Positions 16,392 to 24,742 of a stretch of DNA of 56,339 nt are shown piece by piece. The DNA comes from CAYWJT01 sp964458655. Its GTDB lineage: Bacteria; Acidobacteriota; Aminicenantia; Aminicenantales; Saccharicenantaceae. Made by a program: the position numbers and the translations under genes. The DNA lies in the NCBI GenBank assembly GCA_964458655.1, contig CAYWJT010000011.1, forward strand, positions 1-56,339. Direction: 5' to 3'. Numbering within the stretch: position 1 is the first letter of the stretch; each line of letters opens with the position of its first letter. A model generated the notes under the pieces. That model was not told where the DNA came from, did no database searches, and saw only the letters and a list, made by a program, of their open reading frames with translations.

Positions 16392-17143
16392 ACGTCAAAA
16401 TGGAGACGAGGCGGCTCAACTTCTATTACGGGAAAAGCCACGCCCTCAAGGACGTGAGCCTTCCCTTCTACTCCAATATGGTCACGGCCGTCATCGGCCC
16501 GTCCGGATGCGGCAAGTCCACCCTGGTCCGGGCGCTGAACCGGATGAACGACGTCATACCCGGCACCCGCCTGGAAGGAGAGATCCTGCTCGACAAAATG
16601 AACATACACGACCCGGAAGTGGATGTCGTCGAGCTGCGGCGCCGGGTGGGCATGGTGTTCCAGAAGCCCAACCCCTTCCCCAAGTCGATTTTCGAGAACA
16701 TCGCCTACGGCCTGCGCATTAACGGCGTCAAGAACCGTCTGCGGCTCGAGGAAACGGTCGAGTCCAGCCTCAAACGGGCGGCGCTCTGGGAAGAGGTCAA
16801 GGACAGGCTCCAGGAGAACGCTTTTTCCCTTTCGGGGGGCCAGCAGCAGCGCCTGTGCATCGCCAGGGCGCTGGCCGTGGAGCCCGAGGTCATGCTGTTC
16901 GACGAGCCCTGCTCGGCCATAGACCCGGTGGCCACGGCCAGGATCGAGGACCTCATCCATGAGCTCAAAAAGAGCTTCACGGTCATCATAGTCACGCACA
17001 ACATGCAGCAGGCCGCCCGCGTTTCCGATTACACCGCCTTCATGATGCTCGGCGAGATGGTCGAGTTCGACCGGACCGAAAGGATCTTCACCAACCCGTC
17101 CAGCAAGCTCACGGAGGACTACATCACGGGCCGCTTCGGCTGA
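16376..17143 (+). CDS. pstB: Phosphate ABC transporter ATPase PstB
   Basis: A 255-residue ATPase that drives phosphate import. Walker A is GPSGCGKST (residues 41-49), followed by the PstB-typical ALNRMNDVIPG. The Q-loop is VFQKPNPFPKSI, the signature LSGGQQQRLCIARALA, Walker B VMLFDEPCSAIDPVA and the switch His is in VTHNMQQA. AGGAG (16362-16366) lies 9 bases before ATG 16376, inside the end of pstA. The length is standard. Confidence 0.95.
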   Translation: MDQNLNVKMETRRLNFYYGKSHALKDVSLPFYSNMVTAVIGPSGCGKSTLVRALNRMNDVIPGTRLEGEILLDKMNIHDPEVDVVELRRRVGMVFQKPNPFPKSIFENIAYGLRINGVKNRLRLEETVESSLKRAALWEEVKDRLQENAFSLSGGQQQRLCIARALAVEPEVMLFDEPCSAIDPVATARIEDLIHELKKSFTVIIVTHNMQQAARVSDYTAFMMLGEMVEFDRTERIFTNPSSKLTEDYITGRFG

Positions 17144-17171
17144 GGCCGCCGGAGGCCAAACGGAGGAAAGA

Positions 17172-17879
17172 ATGTCCAAGCCGGAAAGGGCTTTTGACGA
17201 GGAACTCCAGGCCCTCAAGGAGAAGCTCCTGGAGATGGCCGTCCTGACCGAGGAGCAGATCGGCCTGGCCGTGCGCAGTCTTAAGGAAAGGCGGGAAGAG
17301 CTGGCCCGGGCCGTGATCGAGCAAGAGGATCGCTTGAACAGTCTGGATATCGCGATAGACGACGAGTGCCTGAGGCTCCTGGCCCTGCGCCAGCCGCTGG
17401 CCGTGGACCTCCGTTTCATTACCTCGGCAATGAAGATCGTGGGCGACCTCGAACGCATCGGCGACCTGGCCTTCAACATCGCCGAGAGGAGCCTGCGCCT
17501 CCTCAAGCAGCCACCGCTCAAGCCGCTCATCGATATCCCGCGGATGGCCGGGCTGGCCCAGGGCATGGTCCGGGACGTCATCGACTCCTTCATCCGCCGG
17601 GACGACCTTCTGGCCAGGGAAGTCTGCCGCCGGGACGACCTGGTGGATTCGCTCAACGACCAGATCTTCAGGGAGCTCCTGACCTTCATGATGGCCGAAC
17701 CGACGACCATACCCAGGGCCGTGGACCTCATGCTGGTCGGCCGGCATCTCGAACGCATCGCCGACCACGCCACCAACATCGCCGAGGACGTCATCTACAT
17801 GGTCAAGGGTGAGACCATCAAGCACCACGCGGACGAGCGGCAGGAACCCGGAACAACCGGCCACGCGAAAGAGGCGTGA
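17172..17879 (+). CDS. phoU: Phosphate signalling protein PhoU
   Basis: A 235-residue all-helical protein with two PhoU three-helix repeats. Its metal-binding signatures are typical: FITSAMKIVGDLERIGDLAFNIAERS in repeat 1 and DLMLVGRHLERIADHATNIAEDVIYMVKG in repeat 2. It connects PstB activity to control of the PhoB-type regulator and prevents runaway phosphate uptake. It is 28 bases downstream of pstB with its own Shine-Dalgarno (GGAGG). Confidence 0.93.
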   Translation: MSKPERAFDEELQALKEKLLEMAVLTEEQIGLAVRSLKERREELARAVIEQEDRLNSLDIAIDDECLRLLALRQPLAVDLRFITSAMKIVGDLERIGDLAFNIAERSLRLLKQPPLKPLIDIPRMAGLAQGMVRDVIDSFIRRDDLLAREVCRRDDLVDSLNDQIFRELLTFMMAEPTTIPRAVDLMLVGRHLERIADHATNIAEDVIYMVKGETIKHHADERQEPGTTGHAKEA

Positions 17880-17984
17880 CGGGGCGCGGCCTGAAACCCG
17901 GCCGCTCCGGTTCCGGCCTGTCCCGGTCAAGGCGGGTCTGGTCTTTTTCGCCGAATTCGTCGATAATAGCCGCGGGAGAGGGAG

Positions 17985-18698
17985 ATGTCCAAACTTGTCG
18001 CCGCGCTTGACGACGAGCCCGATATCATCGAACTTCTTCGGGTCAACCTGACCCGCTACGGGTTCGCTTTCGAGGGTTTCGTCGAAGTCGAGGATTTCCT
18101 GAGGTTCGTGAGCCGCAAGACGCCCGGGCTGATCATACTGGACCTGATGCTGCCCGACATGGACGGCTTTGAGGTCTTCCGGAACCTGAAAAAGGACGCG
18201 CGCCTGGCCAGTGTGCCCGTGATCATGCTCACGGCCCGGGGCGAGGAAGCCGACAGGGTGCTCGGGCTGGAGCTCGGCGCCGACGATTATGTTACCAAAC
18301 CCTTTTCCGTCAGGGAGCTGGCCGCCAGGATACAGGCCGTGCTCAGGCGGACCGAGGAAAAACCGGCCGTGAAAGCGGTCGAGCTCGGCGACCTGGTCAT
18401 CGAGTCCGAGTCCCACGAGGTCAGGGTCGGAGGCCAGCCGGTCGAGCTTACGGCCACCGAGTTCAAGATACTGGAGCTGCTGGCGTCGCGTCCCGGCCGG
18501 GTTTTCTCAAGGAGCCAGATCCTGGACCATCTCTGGGGCGACGAGAAGATCGTCGTCGACAGGACCATCGACGTCCATATCAGGAACCTGCGAGAGAAGC
18601 TCGGGCGGGCGGGCGGTTATGTGGTCAGCGTCCGGGGCGTTGGTTACAAAATAGCCGGCCCTGGGCAAGAAGGAAGCGGGGGGCCTGCCGAAGCTTAG
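17985..18698 (+). CDS. PhoB/OmpR-family response regulator
   Basis: A 237-residue response regulator. The receiver domain (about 1-120) has acidic residues Asp9-Asp10, the phosphoacceptor Asp53 in LIILDLMLPDMDG, the Thr in IMLTARG and the Lys in YVTKPFS. The winged-helix Trans_reg_C domain (about 135-225) ends with VDRTIDVHIRNLREKLG and SVRGVGYKI. Its place after phoU makes it the likely PhoB of this organism and the protein that binds the 12318 array. No histidine kinase is adjacent, so the PhoR partner must be elsewhere. A 105-base gap with a GCGGCC/GGCCGC stem and a GATAAT box before the gene allows a separate promoter. Confidence 0.9.
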   Translation: MSKLVAALDDEPDIIELLRVNLTRYGFAFEGFVEVEDFLRFVSRKTPGLIILDLMLPDMDGFEVFRNLKKDARLASVPVIMLTARGEEADRVLGLELGADDYVTKPFSVRELAARIQAVLRRTEEKPAVKAVELGDLVIESESHEVRVGGQPVELTATEFKILELLASRPGRVFSRSQILDHLWGDEKIVVDRTIDVHIRNLREKLGRAGGYVVSVRGVGYKIAGPGQEGSGGPAEA

Positions 18699-18723
18699 TC
18701 TCTCCAGCGCCCGACCGGCACGC

Positions 18724-19392
18724 TTACCTCACGTCGCGCAGAGACTCGATCTTATTGCGGTATTCCTCAGGGTTCATGGGACCGAAGACCACGGAGCGGT
18801 TGTACTGCTCGAGCTCGCCCAGGAACCTGTTCTGGTCCATCCGGATCTGCATGCGCCATTCGTTGGGCGCCACGAAGCTGAAGGTGTAGTAGATCGTATG
18901 CCCGGCGTGCTGGTAGGTCCAGACCTCGTTCATCATGGCCTGGACGTCCTCGCCGACGCGCTCGGTGGCCCCAGTGACGCCGCCTCCCTCGCGGACCCCG
19001 CCGGCCCACTCGGTGTTCTGCTTGTAATCTATCGAGGCCGGGCTGCCGTTCAGGAGGAAGACGCGGGCCCGGTCGGTGTTCCAGGGCTGATTGCGGTTCT
19101 CCTTGGCGTAGGTCTTCATGACGAATTCCATGCGTCCGTCGAAGAGCTGCTTGGCCTCCGGCCGGCGCGCCTGCCAGAAGTAGGCCTGGTATTCGGCCTT
19201 GGCCGTGTCCGAAAGATGCCTGTAAAGGTCACGCTCGAAGGTCTGCATGATGTAATAATGCTGGGTGTACCAGGTGTCCTTGGTCGGCATCATGGACACT
19301 CCGCATCCTACCGTGGTCATGACGCCCGCCAAGAGCAGGGCCGCCGCGGCCGCGGAAAGGAAAGCTCCGCCGCGCGAAGATACTCTCCCCAT
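18724..19392 (-). CDS. GWxTD-domain lipoprotein
   Basis: A 222-residue exported protein, probably lipidated at Cys30 (TTVGC). The domain has FWQARRPEAKQLFDGRMEFV and QPWNTDRARVFLLNGSPASIDY, a variant of the GWxTD domain in which PWNTD replaces GWxTD. This domain is typical of Acidobacteriota/Aminicenantes and related phyla and has no assigned biochemical role. GAGGAGG precedes the ATG, and a promoter lies at 19425-19454. It is convergent with the PhoB-like gene, with only 25 bases between them. A second, much larger GWxTD protein lies at 42269. Confidence 0.78.
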   Translation of the reverse strand: MGRVSSRGGAFLSAAAAALLLAGVMTTVGCGVSMMPTKDTWYTQHYYIMQTFERDLYRHLSDTAKAEYQAYFWQARRPEAKQLFDGRMEFVMKTYAKENRNQPWNTDRARVFLLNGSPASIDYKQNTEWAGGVREGGGVTGATERVGEDVQAMMNEVWTYQHAGHTIYYTFSFVAPNEWRMQIRMDQNRFLGELEQYNRSVVFGPMNPEEYRNKIESLRDVR

Positions 19393-19424
19393 GACTTGCC
19401 TCCTCTAGGTCGCTGTCCGGCCTG

Positions 19425-19454
19425 ATTATAATCCTTTTTGACCGTCAATAACAA
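19425..19454 (-). promoter_or_regulatory. promoter of the GWxTD lipoprotein gene
   Basis: On the minus strand TTGTTA (plus 19449-19454) and a perfect TATAAT (plus 19425-19430) are 18 bases apart. They give a leader of about 25 bases before the ATG at 19392. Confidence 0.55.
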
Positions 19455-19485
19455 AGAGGCCGCGTCCCACGAGATGGTGGGCACA

Positions 19486-19503
19486 GGGGACGGTTCTTGA
19501 GAG
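19486..19503 (+). repeat. GGGGACGGTTCTTGAGA repeat-like sequence
   Basis: A single copy of a GGGGAC-headed motif. It shares the head with the other GGGAC-type motifs in this window (37681, 48876, 55910) but has a different tail. Such GGGGACnGTTCTTGA-type strings are often spread through genomes as REP-like repeats. Only one copy is visible here, so the call is weak. It lies between the divergent promoters in the 408-base gap 19393-19800; the rest of that gap is the leader of etfB. Confidence 0.3.
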
Positions 19504-19538
19504 ATGCCGTCAGCAATCCGCCAGGGGTTGCCTTTCGG

Positions 19539-19567
19539 TTGACTTCCGGGACCGGCTGGGATATATT
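19539..19567 (+). promoter_or_regulatory. promoter of etfBA with a long leader
   Basis: TTGACT (19539-19544) and TATATT (19562-19567) are 17 bases apart. The transcript would begin near 19574 and carry a GC-rich leader of about 225 bases before etfB, with several inverted repeats (for example GCGGCCGGCGCCGGCC near 19632). I recognise no known riboswitch in it. Confidence 0.55.
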
Positions 19568-19800
19568 GTCCGGCTGTTATCCCGGAAAACGCGCGATCAT
19601 AAGTCATCATAGCATTCCAGGCCGCTTCCGCGGCCGGCGCCGGCCATGACGGCAGCTGTCAGCCGGCATCGACCGGGCCGTGGGCCATCCGAGGTCAGCA
19701 TCACCGGGCCCGCGGAGAACACGGTCTTTCGGGCGTCGCGGCCCGGGCCTGACGCGGGGCGGGGGCTGGAACGGCGGAATGTCATTAGGGAGGCGAGATG

Positions 19801-20601
19801 ATGCATGCCATCGTCTGCATCAAACAGGTCCCGGATACGACCGACGTCAAGATCGACCCGGAGCGCGGCACACTCATCCGGGAGGGCGTGCCCAGCATCA
19901 TCAACCCCTTCGACACTTACGCCATCGAGGAGGGCCTCCTGCTCAAGGAGAAGTTCGGGGGCAAGGTGACCGTCGTCACCATGGGCCCGCCCCAGGCCAT
20001 GTCGGCCCTTAAAGAGGCCGTCGCCATGGGCGCGGACGAAGCCGTCCTGCTCAGCGACCGAGATTTCGCCGGCGCCGACACCTGGGCCACCGCCTACACG
20101 TTGGCCAAAGCCATCCGCAAGATCGGCGCCTATGATGTGATCCTGTGCGGCCGCCAGGCCATCGACGGCGACACCGGCCAGGTCGGCCCGGGCGTCGCCA
20201 CCCAGCTCGGCATCTGCCAGCTCACCTACGTGGCCAAGATCCGGGCGATCGACCCGACCACAGGCTCCATCGAGGTCGAGCGCCTGGTCGAGGAAGGACG
20301 TGAAGTCGTCAGGGCGCCTTTGCCCTGCCTCCTGACCGTGGTCAAGGACATCAACCAGCCGCGCTACCCCAGCATCCTCGGCTTGCGCCGCGCCTCGAAG
20401 GCCCAGATCCCGGTCTGGACCGCGCGCGACATTGAGGCCGACCCCAAGCTGACCGGCCTGGCGGGTTCGCCGACCAAGGTCGTGAAGATCTCGAGCCCGC
20501 CGCCCCGTGAAGGGAAATGCGCCGTCATCCAGGCCGGCTCGCCGGAGGAGGCCGCCGAGCTCCTGGTAGAAAAGCTCCTGTCCGAAAAGATCATCACCTG
20601 A
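19801..20601 (+). CDS. etfB: Electron transfer flavoprotein, beta subunit
   Basis: A 266-residue ETF beta subunit (the N-terminus could also be one Met earlier, at 19798). It begins HAIVCIKQVPDTTDVKIDP and contains NPFDTYAIEEGL, DVILCGRQAIDGDTGQVGP and GLRRASKAQIPVW, the family signature. Together with EtfA it carries FAD (and AMP or a second FAD) and passes electrons between acyl-CoA-type dehydrogenases or NADH and other carriers. GGGAGG is 7 bases before ATG 19801. Eleven bases separate it from etfA. Confidence 0.93.
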   Translation: MHAIVCIKQVPDTTDVKIDPERGTLIREGVPSIINPFDTYAIEEGLLLKEKFGGKVTVVTMGPPQAMSALKEAVAMGADEAVLLSDRDFAGADTWATAYTLAKAIRKIGAYDVILCGRQAIDGDTGQVGPGVATQLGICQLTYVAKIRAIDPTTGSIEVERLVEEGREVVRAPLPCLLTVVKDINQPRYPSILGLRRASKAQIPVWTARDIEADPKLTGLAGSPTKVVKISSPPPREGKCAVIQAGSPEEAAELLVEKLLSEKIIT

Positions 20602-20612
20602 GGAGACCCGAG

Positions 20613-21812
20613 ATGGCCCTGCTCAAGATAGATCGCTCGCTTTGCACCGGCTGCGGCCTGTGCGTCCAGGTCTGTCCCTTCGGCTCCCTGAGCATCGACG
20701 CGGAGAGTATCGCCCTCGTCAACGAGTCCTGCACAGGCTGCGGCGCCTGCCTTCCCGAATGCCCCGTTCAGGCCCTCAGCCTGCCCGAGGTCGAGAAGAC
20801 CGGCCCCGCCGACAAGAGCGCCTTCCGCGGTGTCTGGGTATGGGTGGAGCAGTGTGGAGGCAAGGCCTCCTCCATCTCCTGGGAGATGATCGGCGAAGGA
20901 CGTAAATTGGCCGACCGTCTGGGCACGGCGCTGACCGCCTGCGTGCTCGGTTACGGCGTGGAGAACATCGCGGCCGAGGCCATCGCCTACGGCGCGGACG
21001 AAGTCAGGCTGGTCGACGACCCGACCCTGGCCGTCTACCGCACCGACCCCTACGCCCGCTGCCTGTCCGGGCTCGTCCGGGAGCACAAGCCGGAGATCTT
21101 CCTGCTTGGGGCCAGCACCCGCGGCCGCGACCTGGCCGGCGCCGTCGCCACCATAATCTACACCGGCCTGACCGCGGACTGCACCGGCCTCGAGATCGAA
21201 GAGGGGAGCGGCCTTCTGCTCCAGATCCGGCCGGCTTTCGGCGGCAACATCATGGCTACCATCAAGTGCCCCGACTTCAGGCCCCAGATGGCGACCGTCC
21301 GCCACCATGTTTTCGAGGCACTGGCACCAGATACGTCGCGTCAAGGGAAGGTGATCAGGCACCCGGCGGTCATGTCGGAGGACGAGATCGCGGCCAAGGT
21401 CCTCGACCTCATCGTCGAGAAGAACGAAGTGAACATCGCCGACGCCAAGATCATCGTCTCGGGCGGCCGCGGGCTGAAGGGTCCGGAAGGGTTCGCCGTC
21501 GTCCGGGAGCTGGCCGACGCGCTCGGCGGCGCGGTCGGCGCCTCGCGGGCGGCCGTGGACGCCGGCTGGATATCGTATCCCCACCAGGTCGGCCAGACCG
21601 GCCGCACCGTCAGGCCCGATATTTACATCGCCTGCGGCATAAGCGGCGCCATCCAGCACCAGGCCGGCATGCGCACGAGCAAGGTCATCGTAGCCGTCAA
21701 CAAGGACCCGGAGGCCCCCATCTTCCAGCTCGCCCACTACGGCATCGTCGGCGACCTGTTCACGGTCGTCCCGGCGCTGACCAGGGCCCTGCGCCGCAGG
21801 CTGGGCAAGTAG
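20613..21812 (+). CDS. etfA: Electron transfer flavoprotein, alpha subunit with N-terminal 2x[4Fe-4S] ferredoxin
   Basis: A 399-residue protein. Residues 1-60 form a bacterial ferredoxin domain with two clusters (CTGCGLCVQVCPFGS and CTGCGACLPECPVQA). The rest is ETF alpha, with the FAD-binding region GWISYPHQVGQTGRTVRPDIYIACGISGAIQHQAGM near the C-terminus. Ordinary EtfA is about 310-330 residues; the extra ferredoxin is found in anaerobes, including EtfA forms linked to electron bifurcation such as caffeyl-CoA reductase. AGGAGA lies 6 bases before the ATG. No acyl-CoA dehydrogenase is next to it, so the electron partner is unknown. Confidence 0.93.
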   Translation: MALLKIDRSLCTGCGLCVQVCPFGSLSIDAESIALVNESCTGCGACLPECPVQALSLPEVEKTGPADKSAFRGVWVWVEQCGGKASSISWEMIGEGRKLADRLGTALTACVLGYGVENIAAEAIAYGADEVRLVDDPTLAVYRTDPYARCLSGLVREHKPEIFLLGASTRGRDLAGAVATIIYTGLTADCTGLEIEEGSGLLLQIRPAFGGNIMATIKCPDFRPQMATVRHHVFEALAPDTSRQGKVIRHPAVMSEDEIAAKVLDLIVEKNEVNIADAKIIVSGGRGLKGPEGFAVVRELADALGGAVGASRAAVDAGWISYPHQVGQTGRTVRPDIYIACGISGAIQHQAGMRTSKVIVAVNKDPEAPIFQLAHYGIVGDLFTVVPALTRALRRRLGK

Positions 21813-21982
21813 ACGCGGCGCAGCCTGACGCCCGCGTCGTGCCCGCGATCTGGACCTTTTTCCGGAGCGATATTATCGATTTTGTATGGGCCGCGCATTC
21901 ATGCCAGGGAGGGCCTGGCGCGCGTCGGCAGGCCCGTTGGCCTTGCCCATAAAACATGCATTTATTGGGATGGAAAGGTTAT

Positions 21983-22753
21983 TCAGCCCTTCCCGAACTT
22001 GACCTTCTTGTACCCGGAAGGCACTTCGTACGCCCCGGCCGGCGGCGTCTTTTCCCCGCCTTCGAGAAGCTCCGTGGTGCTCACGACCTCCGAGCCCATC
22101 ATCTTGGTCTTGCTCGTCTGCAGGACAATGACGCCCTTGACCTTCTGCATCTCCTTGACCATCTCGGCGAAGCCCGGCTGCCCGGCCATCATGGCATTTG
22201 CGGCCGAAAAGTACAGCCGGGCGTCCGCCTTGATGTCCTCGGTGGCCCAGGCCTCGGACTGCGTTTCGCCGCCAGCGAGTTTTATGTCGATGAGGTACTT
22301 GCGGCAGTCCCAGCTCCCGATCCTCCTGGTCTCGCCGGTCTCGGTCACTTTGACGCTGATGTTGCCCATGAAGCCCTGGGTCATCCTTTTCATCATGGCG
22401 GCCATGCGGCCCCCTTCCTCGCCCCGGCCGGCCATGGCCTGGTCGATGGTCTCGCCGAGGTCGAGCGGCATCTCCATATACGTCAGCTTCTCATGGTCGA
22501 GCACATACAGGATGCCCTTGTCGGCCAGGAAAATGGACGACCTGGAATCCCCCGTGTCGGTCCGGGACCTGTTTGCTCCGAGCCAGAAGACCATGACCTC
22601 GTCCTTTTCCGGCTGGGTCCTGCCCATGACCGTGACCGAGCCGGTGTGCAGCTTCTGCTTGAGATAGAGGTCGGCCCGGGCAGGGGCGGCCGCCAGGACG
22701 AAAACGACGAGCGCCGCGACAGCCGCGATCTTCCATTCCCTTCTTTCCAGCAT
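21983..22753 (-). CDS. Secreted protein, DUF4412-like
   Basis: A 256-residue exported protein with a signal peptide cleaved near ARA|DLYLKQKLHTG. The mature part has short beta-strand-like segments (IFLADKGILYVLDHEKLTYMEM, WDCRKYLIDIKL) resembling DUF4412 or LolA-like periplasmic proteins; this is a family resemblance only. A Met-rich stretch (GGRMAAMMKRMTQGFMGN) lies mid-protein. It is 31 bases downstream of the larger exported protein (22785-24626) and is probably its operon partner. Function not known. Confidence 0.6.
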   Translation of the reverse strand: MLERREWKIAAVAALVVFVLAAAPARADLYLKQKLHTGSVTVMGRTQPEKDEVMVFWLGANRSRTDTGDSRSSIFLADKGILYVLDHEKLTYMEMPLDLGETIDQAMAGRGEEGGRMAAMMKRMTQGFMGNISVKVTETGETRRIGSWDCRKYLIDIKLAGGETQSEAWATEDIKADARLYFSAANAMMAGQPGFAEMVKEMQKVKGVIVLQTSKTKMMGSEVVSTTELLEGGEKTPPAGAYEVPSGYKKVKFGKG

Positions 22754-22784
22754 TCGATACCTCCTGTGGTAAGCGGATTCGCTC

Positions 22785-24626
22785 CTATTTTTTGGAGCTC
22801 TTTTTCAGGTGCCAGCGGGCCGTCCATTCCAGGTCGCCGGCCAGGCCCCGCATGAAATCCTTGAACTCCGGCGGGATGTCCGCCGTCAGGTCCTTGGCCC
22901 CCTGCAGGCTACCGGGGCTGTCCGCGGCGAAGAGGCCGCCGAGCTCTATCGCCTCGTCTATGTCTATCGTGCCCCGGCCCGATTCCCTGTCCTTGCGCGC
23001 GGCCGGCGGCATGACCATCTCGAAATCGTCCTCAGCCTTGACGGGGATGCCCCGGACCTTGAGGAAGCCGCTCAGGGAGTAGGACTTGCGCTTGAGGTTG
23101 ACCGCGAGCTCCAGGCCGCATTCGGCGGGGCCGAGCCGGCGCGAGCTCAGCCGGCCCTCCTCTTCGGTCGCCACCTTGACGCGCCGGCCCTCTTTCTGCA
23201 GGTCGAGCTGCGTCGCGTCCAGCTTGGAGCTGAAGGTTTCCAGGACAGCCGAGCTCAGGGCGAAGACCTCCACGTTCTCGTTGCCGCGGTCCTTCTTGAA
23301 TTTCACCCGCAGCCGCCAGTTGTTCTTGCCCTGGTAGCTTCCACCCGGCATCAGGACGGCCGTGGTGAAGGAATCCCCTTTCTCGGACTTCATCCGCCAG
23401 AGGTATTCGACCGTCCCCTCCCAGGCGGCCGGGATGATGAGGAGGTCCTTCTCGTAGGTGTAGTTCTTGTCCGGTTCCTCGAGCGGGCCGTCGTAGCTGT
23501 CCTCGGTCGTGTACCCCTCGTACTCGGCCTTGATGTCGAAGGGCGAGCAGTTCTTGTGCAGGATGACGTCCTTGATCTCGTATCTTCCGTCCCTGCCGGC
23601 TGTCGTCCGCCAGGAGCGGCCGTCCTCGTTGTCCGTCACGGTCACGACGGCTCCGGGCGCCGGCTCGCGCCGGCCGTCGTTCTCGACCTCGACCTTCCCC
23701 CTAAGCTTCCCGTAGAAGCCATCGATGTGCTCCTCCGCCTTGGGCAGCCCGTGCTCCACGGCCAGCTTCTTGAAGAAGCCGTGCCCCTTGCCCGGGGGCA
23801 TCTCGCACAGGACTTTCTTCTCCTTGAGGTATTCCTCCATGAGCTCGGTCGTGTCCTGCCGCTCCGGGCCGAGCCCGTAGAATTCGCAGGTCTCGCGGAT
23901 CTTTTCGCCGGATTCCATGGCCGTATCGGCCGGCATCTGCGGCTCGCCCCTGTCCTGGACGTGGAAGAAGCTGCGCCGCTCGCAATCGACATCGAAGTCG
24001 CCCTGCGGCAGGGTGATGACACCGGTGCCGTCCATGGTGCCGATGTAGTTGGTGCGTCCGCTGTAGTAAGCGAGCTTGCCGTACTCGAGGTCGCGGTTGG
24101 CGAAACGCATCAGGCAGCGGGCCTGGCCGCGGACCATTTCCTTGTCGAAGCCGAGTTCGACGGCGGCCGAGTAGAAGCGCCGGCCGATGTCGGGGCCGCA
24201 GACCGAGACGGCGTCCTGCCAATTCGCTCCTTTGTCCGGCTCGACCTTCATGTATTTCTTCATGCCCTTCCAGAGCGTGGCGTCTCCTGACTCCTGGGCT
24301 TGCCCGGCAAGGTCCTGGAACTTCTTTTCCCAGTAGGGGTTGCCGGCGTTCCTGGCCTGGGCGGCCAGGGCGTTGGCCCGGTCCCGGTCGGCCGCCTTGA
24401 TGCCCATCCAGCGTACGAACTCGCCCACCGGGTCGGTCGTGGACTGGGCTTCGGAGACCGTTGGTTTGTCGAACTCCCGGTCGACCTTGGCCTTGAGCCT
24501 GTCGTACTCGGCCTGCCAGTCGGCGCCGGCCGGCAGCGAGAACGAGAAGGGGAATAGGACGAGGAGAACCAGCCCCGCGGCGAGCAAGAACAGCAGCGGC
24601 GCGGCCTTTCTTTTTCCCGGCAACAT
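22785..24626 (-). CDS. Large secreted protein of unknown function with a carboxypeptidase-regulatory-like domain
   Basis: A protein of about 613 residues. Hydrophobic LLFLLAAGLVLLVLFPFSFS at the N-terminus acts as a signal or anchor. In the middle, GAVVTVTDNEDGRSWRTTAG and DGRYEIKDVILH form a carboxypeptidase-regulatory-like (CarboxypepD_reg) beta-sandwich. An N-terminal helical region (ADWQAEYDRLKAKVDREF) precedes it, and the C-terminal half is strand-rich. The start is placed at ATG 24626 because the signal peptide begins there; no strong Shine-Dalgarno is visible and the open frame extends further upstream. I do not recognise the whole protein. Transcribed with the DUF4412-like gene. Confidence 0.6.
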   Translation of the reverse strand: MLPGKRKAAPLLFLLAAGLVLLVLFPFSFSLPAGADWQAEYDRLKAKVDREFDKPTVSEAQSTTDPVGEFVRWMGIKAADRDRANALAAQARNAGNPYWEKKFQDLAGQAQESGDATLWKGMKKYMKVEPDKGANWQDAVSVCGPDIGRRFYSAAVELGFDKEMVRGQARCLMRFANRDLEYGKLAYYSGRTNYIGTMDGTGVITLPQGDFDVDCERRSFFHVQDRGEPQMPADTAMESGEKIRETCEFYGLGPERQDTTELMEEYLKEKKVLCEMPPGKGHGFFKKLAVEHGLPKAEEHIDGFYGKLRGKVEVENDGRREPAPGAVVTVTDNEDGRSWRTTAGRDGRYEIKDVILHKNCSPFDIKAEYEGYTTEDSYDGPLEEPDKNYTYEKDLLIIPAAWEGTVEYLWRMKSEKGDSFTTAVLMPGGSYQGKNNWRLRVKFKKDRGNENVEVFALSSAVLETFSSKLDATQLDLQKEGRRVKVATEEEGRLSSRRLGPAECGLELAVNLKRKSYSLSGFLKVRGIPVKAEDDFEMVMPPAARKDRESGRGTIDIDEAIELGGLFAADSPGSLQGAKDLTADIPPEFKDFMRGLAGDLEWTARWHLKKSSKK

Positions 24627-24742
24627 GGAGCTTGCGGCAAATATATGACAGGGCGCCGGCGCAGTCAAGGGGCCGAAGGCACTGTTGCCATCCTTCGGCT
24701 GCCGGGATATCTTATCAGCATGGAAAGCCGGAGAGGAAAGCG

